From Marthasterias glacialis (taxonomy: Eukaryota > Echinodermata > Asteroidea > Forcipulatida > Asteriidae): a stretch of DNA of 64,000 nucleotides. Of this stretch, positions 39,459 through 44,785 are shown in pieces; positions within the stretch are counted from its first letter, which is position 1, and every line of letters begins with the position of its first letter. The stretch covers positions 4,597,913-4,661,912 of the forward strand of contig OU452240.1 of the NCBI GenBank assembly GCA_911728455.2. Reading direction: 5' to 3'. Made by a program: the position numbers and the translations under genes. A model generated the notes under the pieces. It was not told the DNA's origin and ran no database searches. It saw only the letters and a list, made by a program, of their open reading frames with translations.

Positions 39459-41756
39459 TAAAAATCTCGACAGAAACAATAGCTGTTCCGACTGATAGTC
39501 GGAACAGCTAAAAATAAAAATCTCGACAGAAACAATAGCTGTTCCGACTGATAGTCGGAACAGCTAATAATAAAAAAAAATAAAAATCTCGACAGAAACA
39601 ATAGCTGTTCCGACTGATAGTCGGAACAGCTAATAAAAAAAAATAAAAATCTCGACAGAAACAATAGCTGTTCCGACTGATAGTCGGAACAGCTAATGAT
39701 TTGTGGAAAGCTAATAATCCTTACTGCTGGCAGCTGAGAAGCAGAATTGCAAAGGACGCCGCTGCACAGTGCTGGTTGAAACGCACTGTTGTTGAAACGC
39801 GCTGGTTGAAACCCTCTGTGTAGGCATTGTGGTGGTGGTGGGGGTCTTTTTTGACACTCCACAGCTTGTATCCTGCGTTGACGACTGCGCAAAACAATAT
39901 GCAAGTCAATCCCACCTGAAAAGCCTGTGGATTTTTTTCCACACGATTCGGGAAGCACTGAATATAGAGTGCTTATCACACATTGCTCCCAGTCTTTTAG
40001 TAAATGAGTTGTGTTGAGTCTGAGCCACCAATACTGAGTGGCACCAAAGATACTAGAAACACAAGATAGGACACTTGTTTTCCGTTTTGCACGAAAGCAG
40101 ATGTAACGCCGAACACCAAATTTTCGATCTGCCTTAACCTTTTTTAGTTGGTGGGATCGTTTAATTGGCCCAAGCTTTTCCATTTAGTAGGCCCTACTTA
40201 TCTTGCAAACGACAGCGGGCGCACCCATTTTGCGATTCATGTTTCTGAATAGAGTGTCCTATCTTGTGTTTCTAGTATCTTTGGTGGACTCGAGCTGGCC
40301 AGGGTCTTAGACTTGAGTCCTTTAAAACCATGTGGTTTAATACCTGTTGCGTACAAGTACTTCATGGGGCCCAGGTTTCAACATCGGGACGGTCTTTACA
40401 ACAACAGCCTCGCGGAATTTCTTTGTTAGCTTGGTGACAACGAGCTTCTGGAATGTACTTGGAAGTGCCATGTCACTGGCAATGTTGTTGGTGTTGCTGC
40501 TATAAAAAATAAAGAGCAAAACATTTTGTTATATTACATGCCAAATAAAATAAAACATAGAACTAATAACTAGAGCTTAATAAATATGTCTGTCACCTAA
40601 CAAACAGAAGATGTTCGGGATTGTGCTAATGATGACATCATCAAAAACAAGACGTTACATGTAGGCCTACGTTCAATGATTTGGAATCATAATTCATGTT
40701 AAACTCGCATCAGTTATATTATAAAGTCACATGTGTGAAAATACATTTTCATGGCTTTTGGCAGTTGGCAGTAAACCCTAAAATGAAGACTCCGGAATAC
40801 TTTATCTTTAATCCAGCAGATTACTAATAATTTGTTCTCATACTCGTTGGTTTCTATTCAACGCGTGTTGACTTTTCATGTACAGGTTGCATTGTATTTA
40901 CGGCTGTTTGGTGTCACTCACTAGCATGAGATTTTATATTTTTAGATCTGAGGGCTGTTGGTGTCGAAAGGTTTACAGTGCGCTTTGAAGACTAAAGGAA
41001 CAATATTCCAGCATTTTCCCTTTGAGCATAAAACCAAATTTTCAACATCCCTACGTATTTACATGTATGTATAATTGTGAACTCCCCCCCCCAAAAAAAA
41101 GAAGTGCTGTGAACACAGTTTACAATGCTGCCTCATGGAACATTCCGACGGGTTATTTTATGGCTTTTTTGAAGTTAAAAATTGTCATTGTCATATTGTT
41201 TTAGGCCTGAATTTACAGCAGTTACACTGAACAAGCTTGTAAAGTTTCCAACATTGTACAATGTTAAAATTGGCTGTTTCCCCTGATTTTTCAAAACATT
41301 CACATGAACTTTATGGAAGGTCCGGCTTTCACAAAGTCTAAATTTGCACTCAGCTCAGCAGGTGATAAAACGGCCATTTTGACAAACCCTGTGTAATAAA
41401 CTCAATGGACTTGTTAGAGGCAAGTTGGCGCATTGCTTACAGGTACTTGCACCGCATAGCACACACAGATAATGAGTGCAATGATCATCCATGTACATCA
41501 GTATTCGCTACATAGAACTTGACCTATCTTCCCCTTAACCGCTTGCCTACCGCGTGTGTACTACTAGTCTACTAGTACTCCTACTACTACTACTGTACTA
41601 AGTACCCGTAGGGATACCCGTTTCCGGTCTACAATTTTTTTTCCCAGCACTGTAAAGGCCAAGATTTGCATACCTCGCTCCCACTGGCTGGGGTCCGCAT
41701 GCATTCATAAGCTTTATTACAGTATCAAGTAGCAGCAGCTGCACAGAATCGCTCAT
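11432..41756 (-). CDS. PTGR3: Prostaglandin reductase 3 (zinc-binding alcohol dehydrogenase domain protein 2), complete 13-exon gene
   Basis: The family reduces the 13,14 double bond of 15-keto-prostaglandins with NADPH. Coding exons, in transcript order, are 41756-41674, 40499-40344, 30034-29941, 26948-26850, 26466-26368, 24834-24795, 23016-22988, 21711-21637, 21224-21153, 19238-19177, 16162-16060, 13108-12923 and 11506-11432. They total 1173 nt, giving 390 residues plus TAA, close to vertebrate PTGR3 (about 377). All introns are GT/AG and all phases agree. Visible family signatures are FQKLVVTKL and VLVRNRFAGVNATDIN (N-terminal GroES-like fold), PPFDVGFEGVGEV, IPIPSVKPEY, the dinucleotide-binding VLITAAAGGTGHLAVQYAK (GGTG at residues 194-197), GCHVIGTCS, DVVYECVGGE, GRIIIIGF, and C-terminal FLYSRKSQGKVVVEI. 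The Cys/His catalytic zinc ligands of classical alcohol dehydrogenases are not apparent, as in other zinc-less MDR enzymes. Intron 2 is about 10.3 kb, almost all tandem repeat. The exact 5' end and the choice of first ATG are inference. Confidence 0.93.
11878..12095. repeat. Roughly 60-bp tandem repeat, about four copies, intron 12
   Basis: Copies start near 11880, 11940, 12001 and 12045 (the last shortened). Each contains 'tctctggaggattggtac' and 'tggtatgaacttt'. A single related copy is at 3037-3075 and its duplicate near 61716. Confidence 0.8.
12170..12598 (-). mobile_element. tRNA-derived SINE, copy 1
   Basis: Read on the minus strand, the head (12598 down to about 12514) carries an A box TGGCCGAGCGG and B box GGTTCGAATCC, with a Leu-like anticodon region (ACTCAAGCTC). 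The body has 'cttaaccattattgcttc'. The tail ends in a TATATA-type segment and (ATT)n. Two more copies are at 19518-19934 and 23165-23603. The tRNA part is diverged and not a working tRNA gene. Confidence 0.85.
12923..13108 (-). CDS. PTGR3: PTGR3 exon 12
   Basis: This exon encodes 62 codons in phase 0/0 (residues 305-366). It contains ILTSSLNLAGFFLADYYTQW and GPFKGIEGIADAID. GFFL followed by the G-EGI-A helix matches the C-terminal substrate-side segment of PTGR3. The acceptor is atttggcag|ATT and the donor ATTGAT|gtaaga. Confidence 0.95.
13505..13922. mobile_element. TIR element starting CAGGGCTCGAATTT
   Basis: CAGGGCTCGAATTT at 13505 faces AAATTCGAGCCCTG at 13922. The length is about 418 bp with no coding capacity. 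CAGGG ends are usual in non-autonomous hAT elements. A clean 8-bp target duplication was not seen, so the superfamily is a guess. Confidence 0.65.
13926..14110. mobile_element. Palindromic MITE, GTGTTATAA family, copy 1
   Basis: 'atattgactgcttttac' on the left pairs with 'caaagcagtcaatgttttt' on the right, and 'ccctcgg' pairs with 'cctctgg' at the centre. The left border is GGTGTTATAA. It resembles the palindromes at 14370-14560 and 23975-24152. Confidence 0.65.
14370..14575. mobile_element. Palindromic MITE, copy 2
   Basis: 'gcacgtctatgcacccctcg' pairs with 'cgggttgcatagacgtgtac', and the 'gagtgaccaggga' arms flank a CCTCGGCATTCGGCCTCGGG-type centre. The left border is again GTGTTATAAAA. 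Confidence 0.65.
14590..16059. other. Intron 11 sequence, nothing recognised
   Basis: Open frames here are short and have no recognisable family or codon pattern. There is no clear repeat apart from a small stem at 15640-15662 (TTTGTGTACAAACA). Confidence 0.4.
16060..16162 (-). CDS. PTGR3: PTGR3 exon 11
   Basis: This exon completes the Trp codon, then encodes LGHRGRIIIIGFVSAYGDGS and KVGLAMFEQWQMMR (residues 270-304). GRIIIIGF corresponds to GRLIVIGF of the family. The acceptor is ggttatag|G and the donor ATGCGG|gtaagt. Confidence 0.93.
16199..16252. repeat. (TAA)n microsatellite
   Basis: An uninterrupted AAT/TAA run follows a short AAGAAG stretch, within intron 10. Confidence 0.9.
16636..18490 (+). 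pseudogene. Non-LTR (LINE-like) retrotransposon remnant lacking its reverse transcriptase domain
   Basis: The 5' part encodes RKKRSKKDNKIAMECYIQSE and GMFEISEQRLADQISTIKQ, then (frameshifted) SAWSIPALRPVPRKRLADTS. This is the conserved N-terminal region of a retrotransposon polyprotein seen repeatedly in marine invertebrate genomes. The 3' part resumes at about 17572 with HPRANVNRLPRSEGESGLLS, SVNIERRSLHRHV, ETEGLITAVQDQSLRTN, a zinc-finger-like CRICNKAEETVFHI, and ends VVPVVVGALGTIPKALEKHL then RLLRKTLEI. The intervening RT palm and fingers are absent, a deletion near 17550-17575. Several frameshifts and stops show it is dead. It is antisense in intron 10 of PTGR3. The exact clade is not assigned. 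Confidence 0.85.
18568..18990 (-). pseudogene. 3' end of a second LINE (RT C-terminus plus tail)
   Basis: On the minus strand an open segment ending at 18757 reads KLWNSLPINIRASNSMSVFK then TQLKIYLFKEAFD and a stop. This is the classic C-terminal signature of CR1/L2/RTE-type LINE reverse transcriptases (P-LWNSLP ... FK--LK-YLF). Upstream HPTRSGLRHKGLL is in another frame. The 3' UTR tail 'atatagtgccagtatc' resembles the tail of the tRNA-derived SINEs in this window. It is truncated at the 5' end and lies in intron 10, just downstream of exon 10. Confidence 0.8.
19177..19238 (-). CDS. PTGR3: PTGR3 exon 10
   Basis: This exon encodes 20 codons plus two bases (residues 250-269): KKLDVVYECVGGETFQECFD, then TG|gtaaga completing Trp with exon 11. 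DVVYE-VGG is the conserved strand and turn of the nucleotide-binding domain. The acceptor is tgtttttcag|AAAAAA. It is only 62 bp long and sits just beside a LINE 3' remnant. Confidence 0.92.
19285..19512. repeat. Degenerate short tandem repeat (AAGTCTCAAGT)n
   Basis: 'aagtctcaagt' and close variants recur about ten times at uneven spacing, directly before SINE copy 2. Confidence 0.7.
19518..19934 (+). mobile_element. tRNA-derived SINE, copy 2
   Basis: The head is TGGCCGAGCGG with a B box GGTTCGAGTCC about 60 bp on. The body matches copy 1 on the opposite strand, and the tail is 'cggtattattattattata'. It lies in intron 9 of PTGR3, antisense to the gene. Confidence 0.85.
20186..20285. repeat. 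Near-perfect palindrome
   Basis: 'acaaccgtttaaaaccgaca' pairs with 'tttaaacggtagtttaagac', and 'gtgataaaggacc' pairs with 'ggtcctttatcac' about a centre near 20222. It is the same class as the other palindromic MITEs. Confidence 0.7.
20289..20768. mobile_element. TIR element (about 480 bp)
   Basis: TAGACCGATCCATTAAGCCC at 20289 is inverted near 20768 (GGGCTTAATGGATCGGTTTA). The TIR is about 27 bp and bounded by TA. The interior has no recognisable transposase. Confidence 0.8.
21153..21224 (-). CDS. PTGR3: PTGR3 exon 9
   Basis: This exon encodes 24 codons in phase 0/0 (residues 226-249): SIGCDRVIRYTTENLRDVLR then KEYP. The GCDR-INY-like motif and the EYP ending match the family. The acceptor is ctgcccag|AGT and the donor TACCCG|gtaagt. 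Confidence 0.96.
21637..21711 (-). CDS. PTGR3: PTGR3 exon 8
   Basis: This exon encodes 25 codons in phase 0/0 (residues 201-225): VQYAKLAGCHVIGTCSTESK then AEFLK. It is the second beta strand and helix of the Rossmann fold. The acceptor is ttttcacag|GTT and the donor CTTAAG|gtaaat. Confidence 0.96.
21712..22987. other. Intron 7 sequence, nothing recognised
   Basis: Short open frames only. No clear repeat or regulatory structure was identified. Confidence 0.4.
22988..23016 (-). CDS. PTGR3: PTGR3 exon 7 (29-bp microexon, nucleotide-binding loop)
   Basis: This exon completes AAAGGTGHLA (residues 191-200). GGTG is the glycine-rich NADPH-binding turn of the Rossmann fold. The acceptor is tttcag|CTGCTG and the donor CTTGCC|gtgagt. 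At 29 bp it is too short for ordinary ORF detection and was found by phase and homology. Confidence 0.93.
23165..23603 (-). mobile_element. tRNA-derived SINE, copy 3
   Basis: The minus-strand head begins near 23596 with TGGCCGAGCGG and a B box GGTTCGAGTCC. The tail, near 23165-23225, has 'aataacaacaataatag' and a degraded 'aatagcgctttttc' segment. It lies in intron 6 of PTGR3. Confidence 0.83.
23975..24152. mobile_element. Palindromic MITE, copy 3 (long perfect arms)
   Basis: The arms are about 80 bp: 'aatattgactgctt' pairs with 'aagcagtcaatatt', 'gtagtaaaactagtcactcg' with its reverse complement, and 'gatccccgg' with 'ccggggatc', around a centre CCGAGGCGGAGCCGAGGG. The right border is TTATAACACC. 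It lies in intron 6. Confidence 0.8.
24652..24772. repeat. Inverted-repeat hairpin element
   Basis: 'gctcgtggattatggaaaaa' pairs with 'tttttccgtgttccacgagt', and 'tatcccac' with 'gtgggata' near the centre. It ends about 20 bp before exon 6. Confidence 0.7.
24795..24834 (-). CDS. PTGR3: PTGR3 exon 6 (40-bp microexon)
   Basis: This exon encodes SGRLKKGETVLIT plus one base of the next Ala codon (residues 178-190). The acceptor is ttgatag|AGT and the donor ATTACAG|gtgaga. The acceptor was chosen because it keeps phase 0 and restores the spacing of the family (LKE-SGRL-KKGETVLIT). A competing AG 8 bases downstream breaks the frame. Confidence 0.9.
25122..25588 (+). mobile_element. 5'-truncated copy of the GACCGATTGCGCGA TIR element
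   Basis: It matches the right part of the elements at 1915-2747, 48281-49065 and 60619-61419, including 'gatagggggtcacgtgacag' and the terminal 'tcgcgcaattggtcta'. The left TIR is missing. Confidence 0.8.
25608..26358. mobile_element. TIR element next to PTGR3 exon 5 (about 750 bp)
   Basis: 'tattgactagagcgctaact' near 25626 is inverted near 26310-26335 ('agcgctctagtcaatata'), with outer imperfect arms 'gcaccagagc' and 'gctctatgccatgc'. No transposase ORF is seen. Confidence 0.7.
26368..26466 (-). CDS. PTGR3: PTGR3 exon 5
   Basis: This exon encodes residues 145-177 (33 codons). It includes IPIPSVKPEYVGLLVSGLTA, which matches the conserved hinge into the nucleotide-binding domain, and ends ALKE. 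The acceptor is ttgacag|TTG and the donor AAGGAG|gtgagt. A TIR element (25608-26358) begins 10 bp past the donor. Confidence 0.95.
26467..26849. other. Intron 4, no repeat recognised
   Basis: Ordinary intronic sequence. The open frame at 26529-26711 shows no homology. Confidence 0.4.
26850..26948 (-). CDS. PTGR3: PTGR3 exon 4
   Basis: This exon encodes residues 112-144 (33 codons, phase 0/0). It contains GVGEVVDVGKDV, IGQSVCYMSLGAYGEYV. The acceptor is cttcttcag|GG and the donor TATGTC|gtaagt. It covers the end of the N-terminal catalytic fold. Confidence 0.95.
27222..29931 (+). mobile_element. Array unit 1 (long type), on the 3' side of exon 3
   Basis: It starts ACTAGACATTATG with TGTTTGTGGACAAACA. 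Five ETS-type repeats follow (about 27385-27990, 'ggaagtaaaggtcaaag'), then a 147-bp minisatellite (28030-28640), a module containing 'gctaccccgccgcattcatg', an (AAT)n run, and a terminal hairpin at 29901-29929 followed by CTAA. Its hairpin ends about 10 bp from exon 3. Confidence 0.85.
28030..28640. repeat. 147-bp minisatellite in array unit 1
   Basis: The period is 147 bp, made of six 19-20-bp subrepeats of the type ATGATTnnGAGTAAGCGAA plus one 32-bp variant. Because 147 is divisible by 3, the minus strand stays open and gives a repeated hydrophobic, Phe/Ser-rich peptide. There is no evidence that it is translated. Confidence 0.85.
29941..30034 (-). CDS. PTGR3: PTGR3 exon 3, embedded in a tandem repeat array
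   Basis: This exon encodes residues 80-111: the completed Arg codon, then FAGVNATDINKTAG and PPFDVGFE. The acceptor is ctgtcag|G and the donor TTCGAG|gtaggt. The FxGVNxTDIN motif is diagnostic of the PTGR3/quinone-reductase MDR branch. A terminal hairpin of one repeat unit lies only about 10 bp past its donor, and the ACTAGA start of the next unit about 30 bp before its acceptor. No second copy of the exon occurs at the other unit junctions. Confidence 0.95.
30064..32287 (+). mobile_element. Array unit 2 (short type)
   Basis: Same ACTAGA start and ETS repeats as unit 1. The minisatellite is replaced by a CRE-containing segment ('cctgatgacgtcacgatgac' near 30952) and two tandem copies of the 'cgctaccccgccgcattcat' module (near 31205 and 31545). 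It ends in (AAT)n with no hairpin and runs directly into unit 3. Confidence 0.85.
32288..35054 (+). mobile_element. Array unit 3 (long type)
   Basis: ACTAGA start, four ETS repeats, an expanded 147-bp minisatellite (about 32960-33830), one 'cgctaccccgccgcattcat' module, and (AAT)n at the end. It is nearly identical to unit 1 outside repeat copy number. Confidence 0.85.
32960..33830. repeat. 147-bp minisatellite in array unit 3 (expanded)
   Basis: Same repeat as in unit 1 with about two more copies. The phrase 'cgaataggcgaaatgattct' (or its one-base variant) recurs at exact 147-bp spacing (33009, 33156, 33303, 33450, 33597). The 243-residue open frame on the minus strand is a by-product of the period. 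Confidence 0.88.
35055..37211 (+). mobile_element. Array unit 4 (short type)
   Basis: It starts ACTAGAGATT. It has ETS repeats, the CRE segment, two tandem modules, (AAT)n, and a terminal hairpin at 37176-37204 followed by CTAA. Unit 5 starts 7 bp after the hairpin. Confidence 0.85.
37212..39696 (+). mobile_element. Array unit 5 (short type) with four tandem terminal hairpins
   Basis: ACTAGA start, five ETS repeats, the CRE segment, two tandem modules and (AAT)n. Then the terminal hairpin is repeated four times, at 39481-39509, 39537-39565, 39603-39631 and 39666-39694, each preceded by 'aaaatctcgacagaaacaat'. Hairpin starts are 56-66 bp apart. Confidence 0.88.
39697..40041. other. Intron 2 remainder next to exon 2, nothing recognised
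   Basis: Short direct repeats 'gttgaaacgc' occur near 39775-39810. Nothing else is identified. Confidence 0.4.
40042..40286. mobile_element. MITE with 34-bp perfect TIRs
   Basis: 40042-40075 and 40253-40286 are exact reverse complements (starting CACCAAAGATACTAGAAACA). The interior is about 177 bp and non-coding. It lies in intron 2, 58 bp from exon 2. Perfect arms suggest recent insertion or gene conversion. Confidence 0.88.
40344..40499 (-). CDS. PTGR3: PTGR3 exon 2
   Basis: This exon encodes residues 28-79 plus two bases. The acceptor is tttttatag|C (an alternative AG lies 3 bases on). It contains MALPSTFQKLVVTKL and FREAVVVKTVPMLKPGPHEV, then VLVRNR across the junction. The donor is CAACAG|gtatta. 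This is the N-terminal GroES-like strand pair typical of PTGR3. A 10.3-kb repeat-filled intron follows. Confidence 0.92.
40500..41673. other. PTGR3 intron 1
   Basis: No recognised repeat, except a short C-run and A-run near 41086-41101. Confidence 0.5.
41674..41756 (-). CDS. PTGR3: PTGR3 exon 1 (start codon)
   Basis: This exon encodes residues 1-27 plus two bases of codon 28. It starts MSDSVQLLLLDTVIKLMNAC and ends at GCGAG|gtatgc. The two leftover bases join C at the start of exon 2 to give Ser, in frame with the recognised FQKLVV core. The N-terminal segment is not conserved, so this exon rests on the open frame, the ATG and the phase match. A downstream Met in exon 2 (MALPSTFQ) is an alternative start. 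Confidence 0.7.
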
Positions 41757-42243
41757 CACATACTACTTTTCGCAAGGCCAGTTTGCTGCAACCAGAAAAG
41801 AAAATAGTCTAGCAGCAGAATGTCAACATTTGAGTCGACTCAATTCAAGTTAATTTATTTGTCGGTTGGTTATGCCATGGGTGTAGTGGGTCTGTGGTTA
41901 TGCATCGCACAAGTCTCTGCTGCTGTAAATTTATAGAAGTTGAATCAAACCAAAACAATTTGAAGATGATACAAAATATCACCATACAATAACGTAACAA
42001 AATAAATGATGGGTTTTTCTGTATTTTAACGTTAACGTTTGAAGAGAATGATGTGGAAAAAATTCAAGGCTTTAAAAAGAAAGCTTGAGCATAGAGCAAC
42101 GGTTTGATAAATGTTCCCCTAAACTTCGTTTGTCTAAGTCTCAGATTTATGCTCATTTAAAAACTGTTGACAAGTAGAAACATGCTCATCATTGGTTGAA
42201 AGCTGGTCTTGCTCTGGTAATAGTATTCAGGAATTTTGTTTAA
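41757..42243. promoter_or_regulatory. PTGR3 5' flank, probable promoter region
   Basis: Its position alone supports the call. No clear TATA box or CpG-rich core was identified on the minus strand. The sequence is free of the dense repeats seen on either side. Confidence 0.3.
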
Positions 42244-43022
42244 AAAAAATGATGTTTGAAGCTTTGCATAGTCTAAAGGATAGGAAACTATAACTAGTAA
42301 ACTAGTAAATTTTACGGGTACAACCATGTAAAAATTCTTTTGTGAGTGGTGGCTCTGAAAAGAGACGGTGTGGTCTCAACGTTTCGAACAGTATACTCTG
42401 CTCGTCTTCAGGAGAATGCTTGACTGGTGCTGATGATGAAGCTTAAATAGGGCTTGATGGATGCACATTTGGGCGGGAAGAATCCAAGTTGTTGTTGACC
42501 GGTGATGCGTGGGAGTTGACTGCTGGCTGGATGTGTGTGCAGTGAGGTGTGTCAGTGTTGTAGTGAGTTGCAGGTGGAAGGATGGACTTGAGTGGTGGTG
42601 ACCAGATGTCGTTGATGAAGAACCCTATGTCTTGTGGAACAGTGTTGTGCATCTTGATCATGAAGGGTTCTCTGAGTCTGCTCTGGTGCCAGAACTTGAC
42701 AGGGGCGATGAGTTGTGCTTTCTTCCAGTTGATGTGAGGTCTTGATCATGAGAATGACGGCAGATTTGTCAAGGTGTCCTAGTCTGCCATGAGCTTGATG
42801 TTCCTTGATTGTTGTTGAAAGGTTGCATCCTGTCTCACCGATGTATACTTTACCTGTGTGTCTTGTTTGTCCTTGTGTGTGTGTGTGTGTAGTGATGCTT
42901 GAATCTTGTTGGATGCTGTAAGGCAGGTCTCGACTTGAACTTGGCTGGATGCGCTGAAGTTGGTGTGATGCATGGTCGATGTAGGGAAGATTTTGTTTTA
43001 GCTGAGGGACCATCATGACCAT
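42244..43022 (-). pseudogene. Decayed Penelope-like retroelement remnant with GIY-YIG domain
   Basis: A minus-strand frame from 43022 reads MVMMVPQLKQNLPYIDHASH, then GKVYIGETGCNLSTTIKEHQ and GRLGHLDKSAV. The G-VYIGETG-L-TR-KEH pattern is the GIY-YIG endonuclease core found at the C-terminus of Penelope-like elements. After KSAV the expected EHA-HxIxW continuation appears in another frame, so the ORF is frameshifted. No RT domain is present. The 3' flank holds 'cctgaagacgagcagag' and 'cgaaacgttgagacc', then a histone-type stem-loop (42351-42366). A partial copy of the flank is at 52286-52400. Confidence 0.75.
42351..42366 (-). promoter_or_regulatory. Histone-type 3' stem-loop (one stem mismatch), 3' of the GIY-YIG remnant
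   Basis: The minus strand reads GTCTCTTTTCAGAGCC followed by ACCACTCA. Compared with the animal histone pre-mRNA stem-loop GGCTCTTTTCAGAGCC, one base differs. The downstream ACCA is the expected flank. It lies on the same strand as the retroelement ORF. Confidence 0.5.
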
Positions 43023-43032
43023 ACCTTACTTC

Positions 43033-43515
43033 AGAGTAGTCTTGGTTTAAAGATGCATTGCCCGATTTTGGGTCAAAGGATGAAAAAATCAATTTCATTG
43101 AGCGAACTAATTAAACAAGTTTATATGTTTGTGTAACGAAAAATATAAAAAACTAAGAATTCTGATATCAAGAACTCGAGATAGAACACGAGATAGAACA
43201 CTTTTAAGTTTCCGCGGGCAATTTGATTGGTTTCCCAACGGCCAATCAGAAGAATCCGCAAGTAATGAATATTCATGATTCCCAACGGCCGATGCTCTCA
43301 ATGGCCCACACGGCTCGCTGTGCGTGCACGTACATACAATGTACTTTTATTCATTTACGTTTTTAATTAACTGCCACTAATCCTTGCCAGATTTTTTTCG
43401 TTCAAAGTATCAAATGAAAGTTCATAACTTTTTCTACTACGTAAAATTAGCAATTAGAAAGATAAATATATTTTTGACCCCCAAATCGGACTGAAATCGG
43501 GCAATGCATCTTTAA
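43033..43515. mobile_element. TIR element (about 480 bp)
   Basis: TTAAAGATGCATTGCCCGAT at 43033 is inverted at 43515 (ATCGGGCAATGCATCTTTAA). The interior has no transposase. It inserted in or beside the Penelope-like remnant. Confidence 0.85.
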
Positions 43516-43522
43516 GACTCTC

Positions 43523-44309
43523 CTGTTACTGATATTTCCCACGATCCATTGCCACAAGAGGGCTTGCTCTCACCCTAGGGGTGCACTACACTAAATAGAG
43601 AGAAATCCATGCACCGAGCCTCATTAAGAAAAATGTAAAAATCGACAACTTTTTCTGTAAATCAAAGATTTGAAGGTCCTTGCTTTTATTTATTGTTGAA
43701 AAATGGTCCTACATACATTGTGCCCCTGGGGTTGCTGACTTTCAACTTACAGCATTTTGGGTAGACTGGCCCTCTAAAAATGGCCCTATTTTGCTAAACA
43801 GTGTAGGGTCATTTTTCCAAGATGAAGTCTGGCCAGTTTACTTGTTCAGGGGCATTTTTATTTTGGATCAGCCTACCAAAAATTCTCAACGGCTAGACCC
43901 AGTAACTGGGGCACTGAACTCCTTTTTTGAGATTTTGACATAATATCGGCGACCGATAATTAAATGTCAAAATCTCAAAAAAAAAAAAAAAAAAAGGAGT
44001 TCAGCTCCCTAGAGTTATTACTGGACTGGGTCTACCTGTCAAATCAATCAATGGCTAATCTGCTTAAAAGTAAAAAGAAAAATGAAGTTCAGTTGTCAGA
44101 AAATAGGCCTTTATTTAATTTGTTTTCTAGAGGCTGAGAGACTTTTAAGTATTTTTTTAGTATTTTTTAATGTTTAGCATTTAGCAGTGGTTGCTATGGG
44201 AGCCTATTAATAGTGTGGTGCACCCCTAGATGTGAGCGGACTCCGGGTGATCGGTCTAGGGTGAGAGCGCGCCCTCTTGTGGCAATGGATCGTGGGAAAT
44301 ACCAGTAAC
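43523..44309. mobile_element. TIR element (about 790 bp) with a central palindrome
   Basis: The arms start GTTACTG and TTTCCCACGATCCATTGCCA, and are inverted at 44270-44309. A second palindrome inside (43917-44010) pairs 'gagattttgaca' with 'tgtcaaaatctc' and includes an A-run of about 19. Confidence 0.82.
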
Positions 44310-44682
44310 TGCAGGTAGACTGGTTCCCGGTCCATACATCGTTCTCTTCTGTCTGTATAATTATCATAGGGACCGGTACTGGGTAGCTAATGTACTACAG
44401 ATATGGCACTTTTGACAGGCCCTCGATTGCTCAGGCGCAGTAATAATTTTCTAGTTTTAGAGATGACGTTGGCTATGCTTGTTATGTGTGCTTGTTGTTT
44501 GACACTAGTACACGTGTGCATCGTAACCCTTCACCTGGACATATTATAGTGAACCAACCTTCAACATCAAAATTCAAGCTAATCTTATTTAGCGTAATTT
44601 CTACCTCCGTAATGGTCTGCACGATGGGAGATTCTGTGTCCATCACGTTTTGTGTAAGGCCGCATTGCATTATGGGATTACG

Positions 44683-44742
44683 TATATATGCTAATTCTAA
44701 TTCTAATTAGCATATAATACCTGGCAAAAATCTGCCAGGTAA
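44683..44742. repeat. Two adjacent hairpins
   Basis: TATATGCTAATT pairs with AATTAGCATATA, and TACCTGGCA pairs with TGCCAGGTA a few bases later. Confidence 0.7.
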
Positions 44743-44785
44743 ATGATCATTGTTATGGAATTCTATCTCTGCCATTTCATTGTCG

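Noticed and set aside
39389..40183. 264-residue minus-strand open frame
   Set aside because: It crosses (AAT)n, four hairpin copies and unrelated intron sequence. The repeated peptide is the hairpin module.
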